Shown: positions 54,658-63,124 of the stretch, piece after piece
Layout: every line of letters begins with the position of its first letter
Position numbering within the stretch: position 1 is the first letter of the stretch
Source: Bifidobacterium breve DSM 20213 = JCM 1192
Lineage (GTDB): Bacteria; Actinomycetota; Actinomycetes; Actinomycetales; Bifidobacteriaceae
Length of the DNA: 64,000 nt
Reading direction: 5' to 3'
Assembly (NCBI RefSeq): GCF_001025175.1
Contig: NZ_AP012324.1
Coordinates: 1,984,001-2,048,000 of the forward strand
Notes under the pieces: generated by a model
Database searches by the model: none
What the model was told of the DNA's origin: nothing
The model's input: only the letters and a program-made list of their open reading frames with translations
Position numbers and translations under genes: made by a program

Positions 54658-55694
54658 CTCACTGGTCTGTCGGTGGCCATCGCCGCAGCAATGGACTGGA
54701 TGTCCGGCTTCAACTTCTCGGCCGGTTTGGTCGACTTCGTTCTAGGCTGGCCGCTGGCAACAAAACCTTACATGCTCATCGTGCAAGGCCTGGTGTTCGC
54801 AGTCATCTACTACTTCGTGTTTGACTTTGCAATCCGCAAGTTCAACCTGATGACCCCGGGCCGCGAGGCCGAGGAAGTCGCTGCTGTGGACGAGGCTCCG
54901 GCCGCCGGCGAAGACAAGTACATCACCATGGCCTCCCGCATCTACGCGGCGCTGGGCGGTGCTTCCAACGTCAAGTCCATCGAAAACTGCACGACCCGCC
55001 TGCGCTTGGTGGTGAACGACACCTCGCTCGTCGATCAGGATGCCATCAAGAAGACCGGCGTTCCGGCCGTCAAGGTGCTCGACAAGACCAACCTACAGGT
55101 GATCGTCGGTACGGATGTGCAATTCGTGGCTGATGCGATGAACGACATCGCCAAAGGTGTGACCGTTGGAGGCGACGCGGCCCCAAAAGCGTGACGGCAG
55201 CACCCGCTGCCGCCCCTAAACCCGCAGGCACAGCTTCCACAGCCACCGTGCTTGCCCCGGTCGATGGCACAATCGAGCCGATTGACCAGGTGCCCGATGA
55301 GACCTTTGCCGAGAAGCTCCTCGGCGACGGCTTCGCGGCGATACCGAAGTCAGGCACGATCGTCGCACCGGTGTCCGGCAAGGTGTCCACAGTCGCCCAG
55401 GCCAAGCACGCCGTCGGTATCACCACCGACGCAGGTCTGGAAGTGCTGGTGCATATCGGCATCGACACCGTGCAGCTCAATGGCGACCCATTCACCGTGA
55501 AGGTCACCGAAGGCCGGCAGATCACCGCAGGCGACCCGATCGTCGAGGTGGATTGGAACGCGGTTCGCGCTGCAGGCAAGGCCACGGATGTGATTGTTGT
55601 GTTCACCAACCCGGCGTTGGTGGATGCGCTGGCCATCACAGCTGCCGGAGCTGTTACCAGCGGCTCTCCGGTCGGTACCGTGACCACCAAGTAA
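54658..55694 (+). pseudogene. PTS EIICBA remnant, 5' truncated and frameshifted
   Basis: The first frame (to 55194) carries the end of a glucose-type EIIC (LTGLSVAIAAAMDWMSGFNFSAG) and a complete EIIB with IENCTTRLRLVV, where the cysteine near 54989 is the phosphorylation site. The second frame (55191-55694) carries EIIA with LVHIGIDTV, the active histidine. The two overlap by four bases in different frames, so the natural fusion is broken, and about 300 codons of EIIC are missing. It lies on the plus strand between the minus-strand hom and lysA. Separate EIIB and EIIA pieces might still be made; sugar transport is lost. Confidence 0.75.
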
Positions 55695-55710
55695 GCAACT
55701 GGTTCCACAT

Positions 55711-55744
55711 AGAGGGCCTCCCGTCTCGCGGCGGGAGGCCCTCT
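55711..55744. terminator. Terminator after the PTS remnant
   Basis: Perfect 13-bp stem AGAGGGCCTCCCG (55711-55723) / CGGGAGGCCCTCT (55732-55744) with an 8-nt loop, between the PTS remnant and lysA, which converge. Confidence 0.75.
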
Positions 55745-55789
55745 CGTATGCGTTATTGGACGGCATCGAACAGCTATGCCGCTTTGTCG

Positions 55790-57418
55790 TCAGCCTTGAT
55801 CCAAGTCCAGCAGGTCATCGATGGTCTGGCGGCGCAACATAACATGCGCGCCCTGCTCAGACACGGCGACCACAGCTGGAATCAACGCCTGGTTATAGTT
55901 GCTGGCCATAGTACGGCCATATGCTCCGGTGACCGGCACGGCAAGAATGTCGCCGCGCTTCAAATCTGCGGGCAAACGCACCTCATGGACCACGATATCG
56001 CCGGATTCGCAATGCATGCCGCACACGCGGGCAAGCATCGTCTCAGTAGAGCCGGTTCGGTTGGCCAAACGTGCGGTGTAATCGGCTCCGTACAGTGCCG
56101 GACGGATATTGTCGGACATGCCGCCATCCACAGACACATACACACGCTCGCCAATCGGGTTGCCGGCACTGTCTTTGGCATCGCTCAGGTGCACATGCTT
56201 GATGGTGCCTACACGATACAGGGTCACGCCGGCTGGAGCCACGATGTAACGGCCGGGCTCGAAGCTGATGGCCGGGGCGGGCATGCCCAGAGCACGGTTT
56301 GTGTCGCTGACCGAGCCGGCCAGACGAGTGAGCTCCACATCGATATCCATGGAATCTTCGCCGTCGGTGTAGGCCACGGAGTAACCACCGCCGAGATCGA
56401 TTTCGGGCAGGATGTAGGCGTCGGTGGCCCACAGGGTCTTGCGCAGCAGCATCATGCGCTTGGCGGCGTGGATGAAGGCATCCGCGTCGTGGATGTTGGA
56501 GCCGATATGCGAGTGAGCACCGACCAGTTCCAGCACATCCTGATTGGCCAGGATGGTCTTGAGCACGGCAATGGACGGACCGTCTGCGATGGCTTCCATA
56601 GCGGCGGCAAGTACCTTATCCGTATCGGAGACTTCCTCATGGCTCAGGTCGTACGGATACTTGACGTCATAACGCAGTTCGCGTGCCGGTTTGCCGCTCC
56701 CGCTGGCGGGAGCTATCGGCGCAGTCGACTGAGGGTGGTCATTGCCAGCATTAACGTCCGACTCCGCAATACGCGCGTTGGTCGCGGCAGGTGTCACGTC
56801 CGTCAGGTTGTTCAGCACGTCGAGCACTGCGGCGTCGGCTCCGGCCGCCAGCAGCGGGACGCCGAACTTCTGATCCTCGTGAGCGGTGGAGATGTATTCG
56901 TGACCACCGGCATGCACGCCGACAGTGACACGCAGCATCACGCGGGCACGCTTGCCGAGTTTACGGGCGATGGCGGCGATGCGCTCCGGCTCATTAGGCT
57001 CATCGACCACGATTTTGGCGAAGCCCTGTTCGATGGCCAGCGCGATTTCATCATCGGACTTGTTGTTGCCATGCAGCACTAGGCGGCGGCCGGGCACACC
57101 GGCAGCGAGGGCGATTCGCATCTCCCCCATCGTGCAGGTGTCCACAAACATGCCAGCCTCGGCGACCAGTCGCACGATTTCCTTGGACAGGAACGCCTTG
57201 CCGGCAAAGCTCACGTGCGTGGTGGAGGTGTTGAATGCCTCGGCTGCAGCGCGTACGAAGTGCTTGGCACGGGCCGATACCTCATCGGTATCGATGAGGT
57301 AAAGCGGCGAGCCAAACTCGTCCAACAGGGATTCGGCGGTGCGGCCATGAAATGCAATGGCACCATTGGCATTCACGGCCGTGACGGCCGGCCAAATTGG
57401 AGAAATAGGCATAATCAC
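55790..57418 (-). CDS. lysA: Diaminopimelate decarboxylase
   Basis: A 542-residue PLP enzyme that makes lysine from meso-diaminopimelate. The PLP lysine is in HVSFAGKAFLSKEI (about residue 73), with GRRLVLHGNNKSDDE, VGAHSHIGSN, SFEPGRYIVAP and the conserved CESGD (about 485) following. It is about 100 residues longer than usual. Part of the excess, near residues 220-245, is encoded by a REP-like palindrome inserted in frame (56696-56740). The GTG at 57418 overlaps the argS stop; ATG at 57412 is an alternative. Downstream of argS in one operon, as in other Actinobacteria. Confidence 0.93.
   Translation of the reverse strand: MIMPISPIWPAVTAVNANGAIAFHGRTAESLLDEFGSPLYLIDTDEVSARAKHFVRAAAEAFNTSTTHVSFAGKAFLSKEIVRLVAEAGMFVDTCTMGEMRIALAAGVPGRRLVLHGNNKSDDEIALAIEQGFAKIVVDEPNEPERIAAIARKLGKRARVMLRVTVGVHAGGHEYISTAHEDQKFGVPLLAAGADAAVLDVLNNLTDVTPAATNARIAESDVNAGNDHPQSTAPIAPASGSGKPARELRYDVKYPYDLSHEEVSDTDKVLAAAMEAIADGPSIAVLKTILANQDVLELVGAHSHIGSNIHDADAFIHAAKRMMLLRKTLWATDAYILPEIDLGGGYSVAYTDGEDSMDIDVELTRLAGSVSDTNRALGMPAPAISFEPGRYIVAPAGVTLYRVGTIKHVHLSDAKDSAGNPIGERVYVSVDGGMSDNIRPALYGADYTARLANRTGSTETMLARVCGMHCESGDIVVHEVRLPADLKRGDILAVPVTGAYGRTMASNYNQALIPAVVAVSEQGAHVMLRRQTIDDLLDLDQG
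56696..56740. repeat. REP-like half element inside lysA
   Basis: GCTCCCGCTGGCGGGAGC (56696-56713) followed 13 nt later by GACTGAGGGTGGTC (56727-56740). This is the left half of the composite at 51861-51970, with the same spacing to within two bases. It is open in the lysA frame and is translated as part of the DHPQSTAPIAPASGSG region. Confidence 0.75.
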
Positions 57419-59277
57419 ATCTTTTCGGGGGCGGTAACGCCGAGGAGGTCAAGACCGTTGGCGATGACCTGCTGGACGGCGTCGTTGAGCTTCAGGCGGG
57501 CGGCGGCGCGGGCCGGCTCCGGGTTCTTGGCGATTTCCAGGGCCTTGCGGGCCTCGTTGTCACCACGGGTTTCCGGATCGGTCAGGGCCATCGGCACCAC
57601 GCGCTCCACGTTGTACCACTTGTGGTAGGTGGCGGCCAGCTCTTCGAGGTAGCGGGCCACCTTGTGCGGCTGGCGGTCGTCGGCCGCGGTGGCGAGCACG
57701 CTCGGGAACTGGGCGAGGGCGGCGAGCACTTCGCCATCGGCCTCGGTGTCCAGCAGGGACAGGTCGGCGCCCTCGTAGCTGATGCCGGCGGCTGCCGCGT
57801 TGCGGTCCACGTTCTTGGAGCGGGCGTGCGCGTACTGCACGTAGTACACCGGGTTGTCGTTGGTGTGCGAGGCGAGCAGAGCCAAGTCGATGTCGAAGTT
57901 CTGGTTGTAGTCGGATCGGGCCAGCGAGTAGCGGGCGGCGTCCACGCCGACCACGGAGACCAGGTCGTCGATGGTCACGACGTTGCCGGCGCGCTTGGAC
58001 ATGCGTACGGGCTTGCCGTCCTTCATCACGTTGACCAGCTGGCCGATGAGAATCTGCATGTTCTTGCCGGGTTCGTCGCCGAAGGCCGCGCACATGGCCA
58101 TCATGCGGCCGATGTAGCCGTGGTGGTCGGCGCCGAGCATATAGATGGCCACGTCGGCCGGGTTTTCGGCGCGGTGGCGCTTGTCCCAGTAGTAGGCGAT
58201 GTCGGCGGCGAAGTAGGCGAACTCGCCGTTGGACTTGATGATCACGCGGTCCTTGTCGTCACCATGCTTGGTGGATTCGAACCAAGTGGCGCCGTCCTTG
58301 TCGTAGATATCGCCGTGAGATTTGAGCTCTTCGATGGCGGCTTCGACCTTCTTGTCGGCGTAGAGGCTGTTCTCGTGGAACCAGACGTCGAAGTTCACGC
58401 GGAAGTCCTTCATGGACTTCTGAATCTCGTCGAACATCATCGGCACTGCGCGCTTGCGGAATTCCTCGCGCACTTCGGTGTCGTCCTCGCCGAGCGGTTC
58501 ACCGTCATCGTTCAGGCCCTGATCCTGGTGGGCCAACGCGGTCAGGTTCACGCCGTCGGCCTTGGCTTCGGCTTCGACGCGGGCGGCGATCTCGTTGATA
58601 TAGGCGCCCTTGTAGCCGTCGCACGGGGTTTCGGTCTGGTAACCGGCGCCGCCAAGCTTGTTGGCCTCGGCCCAGGCGGCGACCAGTGATTTGGCGAAGC
58701 GGTTGATCTGCTCGCCGTGGTCGTTGAAGTAGTATTCGCGCACCACCTTGGCACCGTTGGCCTCCAGCACACGGGCCATGGCGTCGCCCACCGCGGCCCA
58801 ACGGGTGCCGCCGATGTGAATCGGACCAGTGGGGTTGGCGGAAACGAACTCGAGGTTCAAGGTCTGGCCGCCCAGATGGGCGTTGCGGCCGTACTCGTTG
58901 ACCTTGTTCAGGTGCTTGTCGCCATCGACCGCAGGGGCCGCGGCAAGCACAGTGTCCACCACGGCGGCGGCCGAGGCGGAATCAAGGGTGATGTTGATGA
59001 AGCCGGGGCCGGCAACCTCGACCTTGGCGATGCCGTCGGCTTCGGCCAGTGCGGCGGCGAACGGCTCGGCCAGATCGCGCGGCTTCATGCCGGCCTTCTT
59101 GGCCAGCTGCATGGCGATATTGGAGGCCCAATCGCCGTGCGCGCGGTCCTTCGGGCGCATGACGGCGAGCTTGTCGATGGGCGGGATCAGCTCGTCGGTC
59201 AGCTGGCCGGCCTGGCCGGCTGCGACGAGGTTATGGGCAATGTTGGAAATCAGTTCACTTAAGGCTTCAGGGCTCAT
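57415..59277 (-). CDS. argS: Arginyl-tRNA synthetase
   Basis: A 620-residue class I synthetase. The HIGH-type motif is PTGPIHIGGTRWAAVGDA (about residue 150), the KMSKS-type is VRMSKRAGNVVT (about 425), and the C-terminal DALR anticodon-binding domain ends VTAPEKM. It charges tRNA-Arg. First gene of argS-lysA. The ATG at 59277 is the first in frame. Confidence 0.96.
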   Translation of the reverse strand: MSPEALSELISNIAHNLVAAGQAGQLTDELIPPIDKLAVMRPKDRAHGDWASNIAMQLAKKAGMKPRDLAEPFAAALAEADGIAKVEVAGPGFINITLDSASAAAVVDTVLAAAPAVDGDKHLNKVNEYGRNAHLGGQTLNLEFVSANPTGPIHIGGTRWAAVGDAMARVLEANGAKVVREYYFNDHGEQINRFAKSLVAAWAEANKLGGAGYQTETPCDGYKGAYINEIAARVEAEAKADGVNLTALAHQDQGLNDDGEPLGEDDTEVREEFRKRAVPMMFDEIQKSMKDFRVNFDVWFHENSLYADKKVEAAIEELKSHGDIYDKDGATWFESTKHGDDKDRVIIKSNGEFAYFAADIAYYWDKRHRAENPADVAIYMLGADHHGYIGRMMAMCAAFGDEPGKNMQILIGQLVNVMKDGKPVRMSKRAGNVVTIDDLVSVVGVDAARYSLARSDYNQNFDIDLALLASHTNDNPVYYVQYAHARSKNVDRNAAAAGISYEGADLSLLDTEADGEVLAALAQFPSVLATAADDRQPHKVARYLEELAATYHKWYNVERVVPMALTDPETRGDNEARKALEIAKNPEPARAAARLKLNDAVQQVIANGLDLLGVTAPEKM

Positions 59278-59413
59278 TCTTCTAAGGATACCGAGAACGG
59301 CGACACTTGCGGTCCGGTATGCCTATAGATCGCCCCCGCAATGTTCCGAAACATACCAAGCGAAAATCGGCCACCAGCAATCCCCCGAAAACGTTGGGGG
59401 CTCGCCGGAACCG

Positions 59414-59442
59414 CTATACATACCGTCAGTCGGTATCTATAG
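59414..59442. promoter_or_regulatory. TetR operator
   Basis: Dyad CTATAcATACCG (59414-59425) / CGGTATcTATAG (59431-59442) around TCAGT, eleven of twelve pairs matching. It lies 42 bp upstream of the tetR start, in the position expected for autorepression. Confidence 0.75.
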
Positions 59443-59484
59443 TGATCGGCAACGCCGCATACCGCATACCGCAGGGAGGCCAGC

Positions 59485-60192
59485 ATGGCACGTAACGCGC
59501 ACCCCGAGGTGACGCGCAATCGCATTCTCGACGCCGCGCAACAGCTGTTCATAACCAAAGGCTACGAGCACACCTCCATCCAGAACATCGTGGACGAACT
59601 CGGCGACCTTTCCAAAGGCGCGATCTACCATCATTTCAAATCCAAGGAAGACATCCTCGAAGAGCTCATCAACCGGGACAACGACGTGCAGGACGACTTC
59701 AACGAATCGGTGATGGGCCGCAGCGACCTCACCGCTCTCGAAAAGTTCCGCATATTGTGGCACTATTCGATAACCGCACAGGACCATGTGCAGATCATGC
59801 GCGCCGCCATGCCCATGCTGAGCGACCCGGTTTCGTTCGCCGCAAACATGCGGATCTGGAGCAAGCACCTGCCCGAACGGTTCCTGCCGCTGATTGAAGA
59901 GGGCGTCAAGGACGGCTCCATCCCCACCGCATATCCGCGAGAGGCCGCCGAGCTGCTCTCGCTCCTGCCCAACTACTGGCTGATGCCGTATTTCTATCCG
60001 GCGAGTTTGTCCGAGATGGAGCACCGCGTACGGTGTCTGGCAGCCATGCTCAGCGCGATTGGCGTGCCGATTTTCGACGACGAACTTATCGAAATGACCG
60101 CCAAAGGCATGATGACGTTCGACAGACTCCCCTCAGCCGCCTGCGGCGACAGCTCCCCTCAGAGAGGGGAGCCAAGGAAAGGCTCACAATGA
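59485..60192 (+). CDS. TetR-family regulator of the adjacent MFS pump
   Basis: A 235-residue TetR protein. The helix-turn-helix is at residues about 10-56 (RILDAAQQLFITKGYEHTSI then SKGAIYHHFKSKEDIL). The ligand domain is of the size usual for pump regulators. The last 20 residues (LPSAACGDSSPQRGE then PRKGSQ) are encoded by a REP-like element and are unlike a TetR tail, so the original end was probably near residue 212. GGGAGG precedes the ATG. Its stop overlaps the pump start (ATGA). Confidence 0.88.
   Translation: MARNAHPEVTRNRILDAAQQLFITKGYEHTSIQNIVDELGDLSKGAIYHHFKSKEDILEELINRDNDVQDDFNESVMGRSDLTALEKFRILWHYSITAQDHVQIMRAAMPMLSDPVSFAANMRIWSKHLPERFLPLIEEGVKDGSIPTAYPREAAELLSLLPNYWLMPYFYPASLSEMEHRVRCLAAMLSAIGVPIFDDELIEMTAKGMMTFDRLPSAACGDSSPQRGEPRKGSQ
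60126..60177. repeat. REP-like element at the 3' end of tetR
   Basis: ACTCCCCTCAG, then GCCGC/GCGGC, then AGCTCCCCTC/GAGGGGAGC. It has the same two-hairpin plan as in fas and in the fucose operon. It forms the end of tetR and lies just before the pump's ribosome binding site. Confidence 0.65.
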
Positions 60193-61457
60193 ACACAGCA
60201 ATACAACGCAAGAACGACAACAGCCCCCAGCGCCCGCCGCGTTCCCGCGACTTCGTGCTGTTGGTCGCCGGCCAGGGTATTTCGCTGTTCGGCAATATGA
60301 TGCTGCGTTTCGCCATGTCGATGTGGGTGCTGGACGAAACCGGCTCGGCCACCATCTTCGCCTCGATTCTGGCCGTATCCATCGTGCCCACCATCCTGCT
60401 CTCCCCGTTCGGCGGTGTGCTGGCCGACCGCGTCAACCGCCGCACGATCATGGTGGCACTCGACGCCATCTCCGCCACGCTCGTGCTGGCGAGCGCCATC
60501 GTTTTCGCCACCGCGGGCTTCAATATCGCGGCCATCGCCACCATGCAGGTGCTGCTCGCCGTACTCGGCGCGTTCGAGACGCCGACCGTACAGGCCGCGC
60601 TCCCCCAGATGTTCCGGCAGTACGGCCCTGCCACTATGCGCCAAGGCATGGCCGTGATCAATCAGGTTCAGCAGTTGAGCTCCCTGCTGCCAAGCTTCCT
60701 CGGCGGCGTGCTATATGCCATGTTCGGCATTCGCCTCATGATGATCATCACCATCGTGAGCTTTGCCGGCGCGGCCGCGCTCGAATGCTTTATCCGTCTC
60801 AGCGCACCTGACCGCGGAGACGAAGAACTACCGACACCAATCGAAGACCTCAAAGCCGGCATACGATTCCTTGTGAAAGACCGTCCCAACGTGTTCAAAC
60901 TGTTGTTGTTCTCAGCCGCACTGAACTTCGTTCTCATCGGATACTCCGGCGTCGGTTTCCCCTACACGATTCGCACCGTGCTGGGCTTCAATGCCACCGT
61001 GTATGGCATCGCCGACGGTCTGATTGGCGTTTCCGGAGTAGCAGGCGCCTTCATCGCCGGCCTGTTCGCCGCAAAACTCACCATGCGCTGGTTGCCAGGA
61101 TTGATGGCCGCACTCGCGTTAGCCATGGTTCCACAGGGCATAGTATTCCTGCTGCCGGTCGGCGCATGGACCAAGCTCATGATACTCATCATCTTCACTT
61201 GTGGCACAATGATTGCCAGCTGTTTCACTAACCTCATCGCCGTGCCCACCATCCAACTCAATACTCCTGAAGCGATGACCGGCAAAGTGATGTCCATGGC
61301 CACGGCTGTGAGCATGTGCGCCCAGCCGCTCGGCCAGATGGTGTACGGATGGGCCTATGACCGGATGCCGGTAGCAGCAGTGTTGTTCATCTCCACCGTA
61401 TTGTTCGGAATAATCACGGCGATGCTCGTGCCGCTGTCCAAACAATTCGAGGACTAA
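60189..61457 (+). CDS. MFS efflux transporter
   Basis: A 422-residue twelve-helix major facilitator. Between helices 2 and 3 the motif PFGGVLADRVNRRTIM matches the drug-exporter signature (GxLaDrxxrr). It resembles the enterobactin/macrolide-type exporters (EntS-like). The TetR regulator in front overlaps it by four bases and both are presumably induced by a toxic compound. The start at 60189 is set by the ATGA overlap; a longer frame lies entirely within tetR. A terminator follows. Confidence 0.86.
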   Translation: MNTAIQRKNDNSPQRPPRSRDFVLLVAGQGISLFGNMMLRFAMSMWVLDETGSATIFASILAVSIVPTILLSPFGGVLADRVNRRTIMVALDAISATLVLASAIVFATAGFNIAAIATMQVLLAVLGAFETPTVQAALPQMFRQYGPATMRQGMAVINQVQQLSSLLPSFLGGVLYAMFGIRLMMIITIVSFAGAAALECFIRLSAPDRGDEELPTPIEDLKAGIRFLVKDRPNVFKLLLFSAALNFVLIGYSGVGFPYTIRTVLGFNATVYGIADGLIGVSGVAGAFIAGLFAAKLTMRWLPGLMAALALAMVPQGIVFLLPVGAWTKLMILIIFTCGTMIASCFTNLIAVPTIQLNTPEAMTGKVMSMATAVSMCAQPLGQMVYGWAYDRMPVAAVLFISTVLFGIITAMLVPLSKQFED

Positions 61458-61472
61458 ACGGCTCAATACAGT

Positions 61473-61501
61473 CCTGGCTTCTCTCAATGAGAGAAGCCAG
61501 G
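61473..61501. terminator. Hairpin between the MFS pump and murA
   Basis: CCTGGCTTCTCTCA / TGAGAGAAGCCAGG, perfect for 12 bp or more, between convergent genes and 5 bp from the murA stop. No T-run, so termination efficiency is unclear. Confidence 0.6.
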
Positions 61502-61505
61502 AAGA

Positions 61506-62831
61506 TCAGTCGAAGTCGGCGCCGAGCGCCTCGAGCTTGCCACGGAAGTCGGCATAGCCACGGTCAATCAACGAGATGCCATGCACATCGGACGGACCGG
61601 ATGCAGCCAGCGCAGCAATCAGATGCGAGAAGCCACCGCGCAGATCCGGCACGTCAATATCGCGGCCGGTCAGCGGGGTCGGACCGAAAATCACAGCGGA
61701 ATGCTTGTAGTTACGCTGCTGGAAACGGCAGGGCAGGGAGCCCAGGCATTCGCGATAGAGCTGAATGGTGGCACCCATCTCGACCAGTGGCTTGGTGAAG
61801 CCGAAACGGTTCTCGTACACGGTCTCGTGCACAATCGACAGACCATTCGCCTGAGTCAAAGCCACCACGAGCGGCTGCTGCCAATCGGTCATAAAGCCGG
61901 GGTGCACGTCGGTTTCGATGGCCACGGGCTTCAAGTCACCGCCCGGATGCCAGAAACGAATGCCCTTATCGGTCACCTCAAATTTGCCGCCCACCTTGCG
62001 GAACACGTTGAGGAAGGTAATCATCTCCGGCTGGGTGGCACCCTTGACGAAGATGTCGCCGCGCGTGGCAAGCGCCGCAGACGCCCAAGAGGCAGCTTCA
62101 ATACGATCGGTCAGCGAAGTGTGCGTGTAGCCTTGCAGCTCCTTGACACCTTCAATACGGAACGTGCGATCCACATCCACGGAAATGATGGCGCCCATCT
62201 TCTGCAGCACGCAGACCAAGTCCATAATTTCCGGCTCAGTGGCGGCACCAGAGAGCTCAGTCTTGCCTTCCGCGAGCACAGCGGCCAGCAAAGTCTGCTC
62301 AGTGGCACCTACAGACGGGTACGGCAGGTGAATCTTCGCACCATGCAGACCATTCGGCGCAGTGATGTGAATGCCGTCCTTATGTTCCTTATCCACGGTG
62401 GCGCCGAGCTTGCGCAGGGTCTCCAAGTGGAAGTCAATAGGACGGCCGCCGATTGCGCAGCCGCCGAGGGCCGGGATGAACGCCTCACCCAGACGGTGCA
62501 CCAGCGGGCCAGAGAACAGAATCGGAATGCGGGAGGAGCCGGACAGCGTATCCACGTCGGCCACGTCGGCCAGCTGTACATGGCTGGCGTCGATGGTCAC
62601 GATGCCCTTCTCGCCGTTCACGTCCACATCCACGCCGTGCAGTCGCAGCAAATCGGAGACCACATGCACATCGCGAATCTCCGGCACATTCTTCAGCACC
62701 GACTTGCCCGGCGCCAGCAGTGCGGCGACCATGGCCTTGCTCACGAAGTTCTTTGCGCCACGCACCTTGATCGTGCCATTCAGCGGCTTACCGCCCTCGA
62801 CATGCAGCACGTCATCCGGATTCTCAGCCAC
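61506..62831 (-). CDS. murA: UDP-N-acetylglucosamine 1-carboxyvinyltransferase
   Basis: A 441-residue MurA, the first committed step of peptidoglycan synthesis (transfer of enolpyruvyl from PEP). The start reads LHVEGGKPLNGTIKVRGAKN with the conserved KN lysine; the catalytic cysteine is in PALGGCAIGGRP (about residue 124), so fosfomycin sensitivity would be expected. It is slightly longer than the E. coli enzyme (419). The ATG at 62831 has AGGAGA upstream. Confidence 0.95.
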   Translation of the reverse strand: MAENPDDVLHVEGGKPLNGTIKVRGAKNFVSKAMVAALLAPGKSVLKNVPEIRDVHVVSDLLRLHGVDVDVNGEKGIVTIDASHVQLADVADVDTLSGSSRIPILFSGPLVHRLGEAFIPALGGCAIGGRPIDFHLETLRKLGATVDKEHKDGIHITAPNGLHGAKIHLPYPSVGATEQTLLAAVLAEGKTELSGAATEPEIMDLVCVLQKMGAIISVDVDRTFRIEGVKELQGYTHTSLTDRIEAASWASAALATRGDIFVKGATQPEMITFLNVFRKVGGKFEVTDKGIRFWHPGGDLKPVAIETDVHPGFMTDWQQPLVVALTQANGLSIVHETVYENRFGFTKPLVEMGATIQLYRECLGSLPCRFQQRNYKHSAVIFGPTPLTGRDIDVPDLRGGFSHLIAALAASGPSDVHGISLIDRGYADFRGKLEALGADFD

Positions 62832-62952
62832 GCCACTCTCCTATATACAAGCAATTCAAAAAACGCTATCGTCCAGTTTGCCATAACCCATGTGCTGACT
62901 CCGTGAAATGCGCCTGAAGCCGAACTCCGGCTTGGCATAACCGACTCTTTCA

Positions 62953-62987
62953 TACCCCCTTTTGTACCCCCTTCTAATACCCCCTTT
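62953..62987. repeat. Three TACCCCCTT repeats upstream of murA and nox
   Basis: Copies at 62953-62961, 62965-62973 and 62979-62987, spaced 12 and 14 bp, in the 293-bp gap between the divergent murA and NADH oxidase genes. They may be regulator sites. The rest of the gap shows nothing I recognise. Confidence 0.45.
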
Positions 62988-63124
62988 CGACTGCAGGACG
63001 AAATCTTCCGTTTTCCGATAAACGTGACCTTCCTCACAGCTGAGCCCACGGTGTTCCTCATGCTTCTACGCTACGATTCAGGGCAATGGCACCTGACGCC
63101 ATGGCCACAAGCAAAGGAGCATTC

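Noticed and set aside
55700..55716. Resemblance of GGTTCCACATAGAGG to the shared 23-nt leader
   Set aside because: Only about ten positions agree with 25180-25202 and it lies before a terminator; most likely chance.
59278..59413. Riboswitch or T-box upstream of argS
   Set aside because: No specifier loop, T-box sequence or conserved riboswitch core could be seen.
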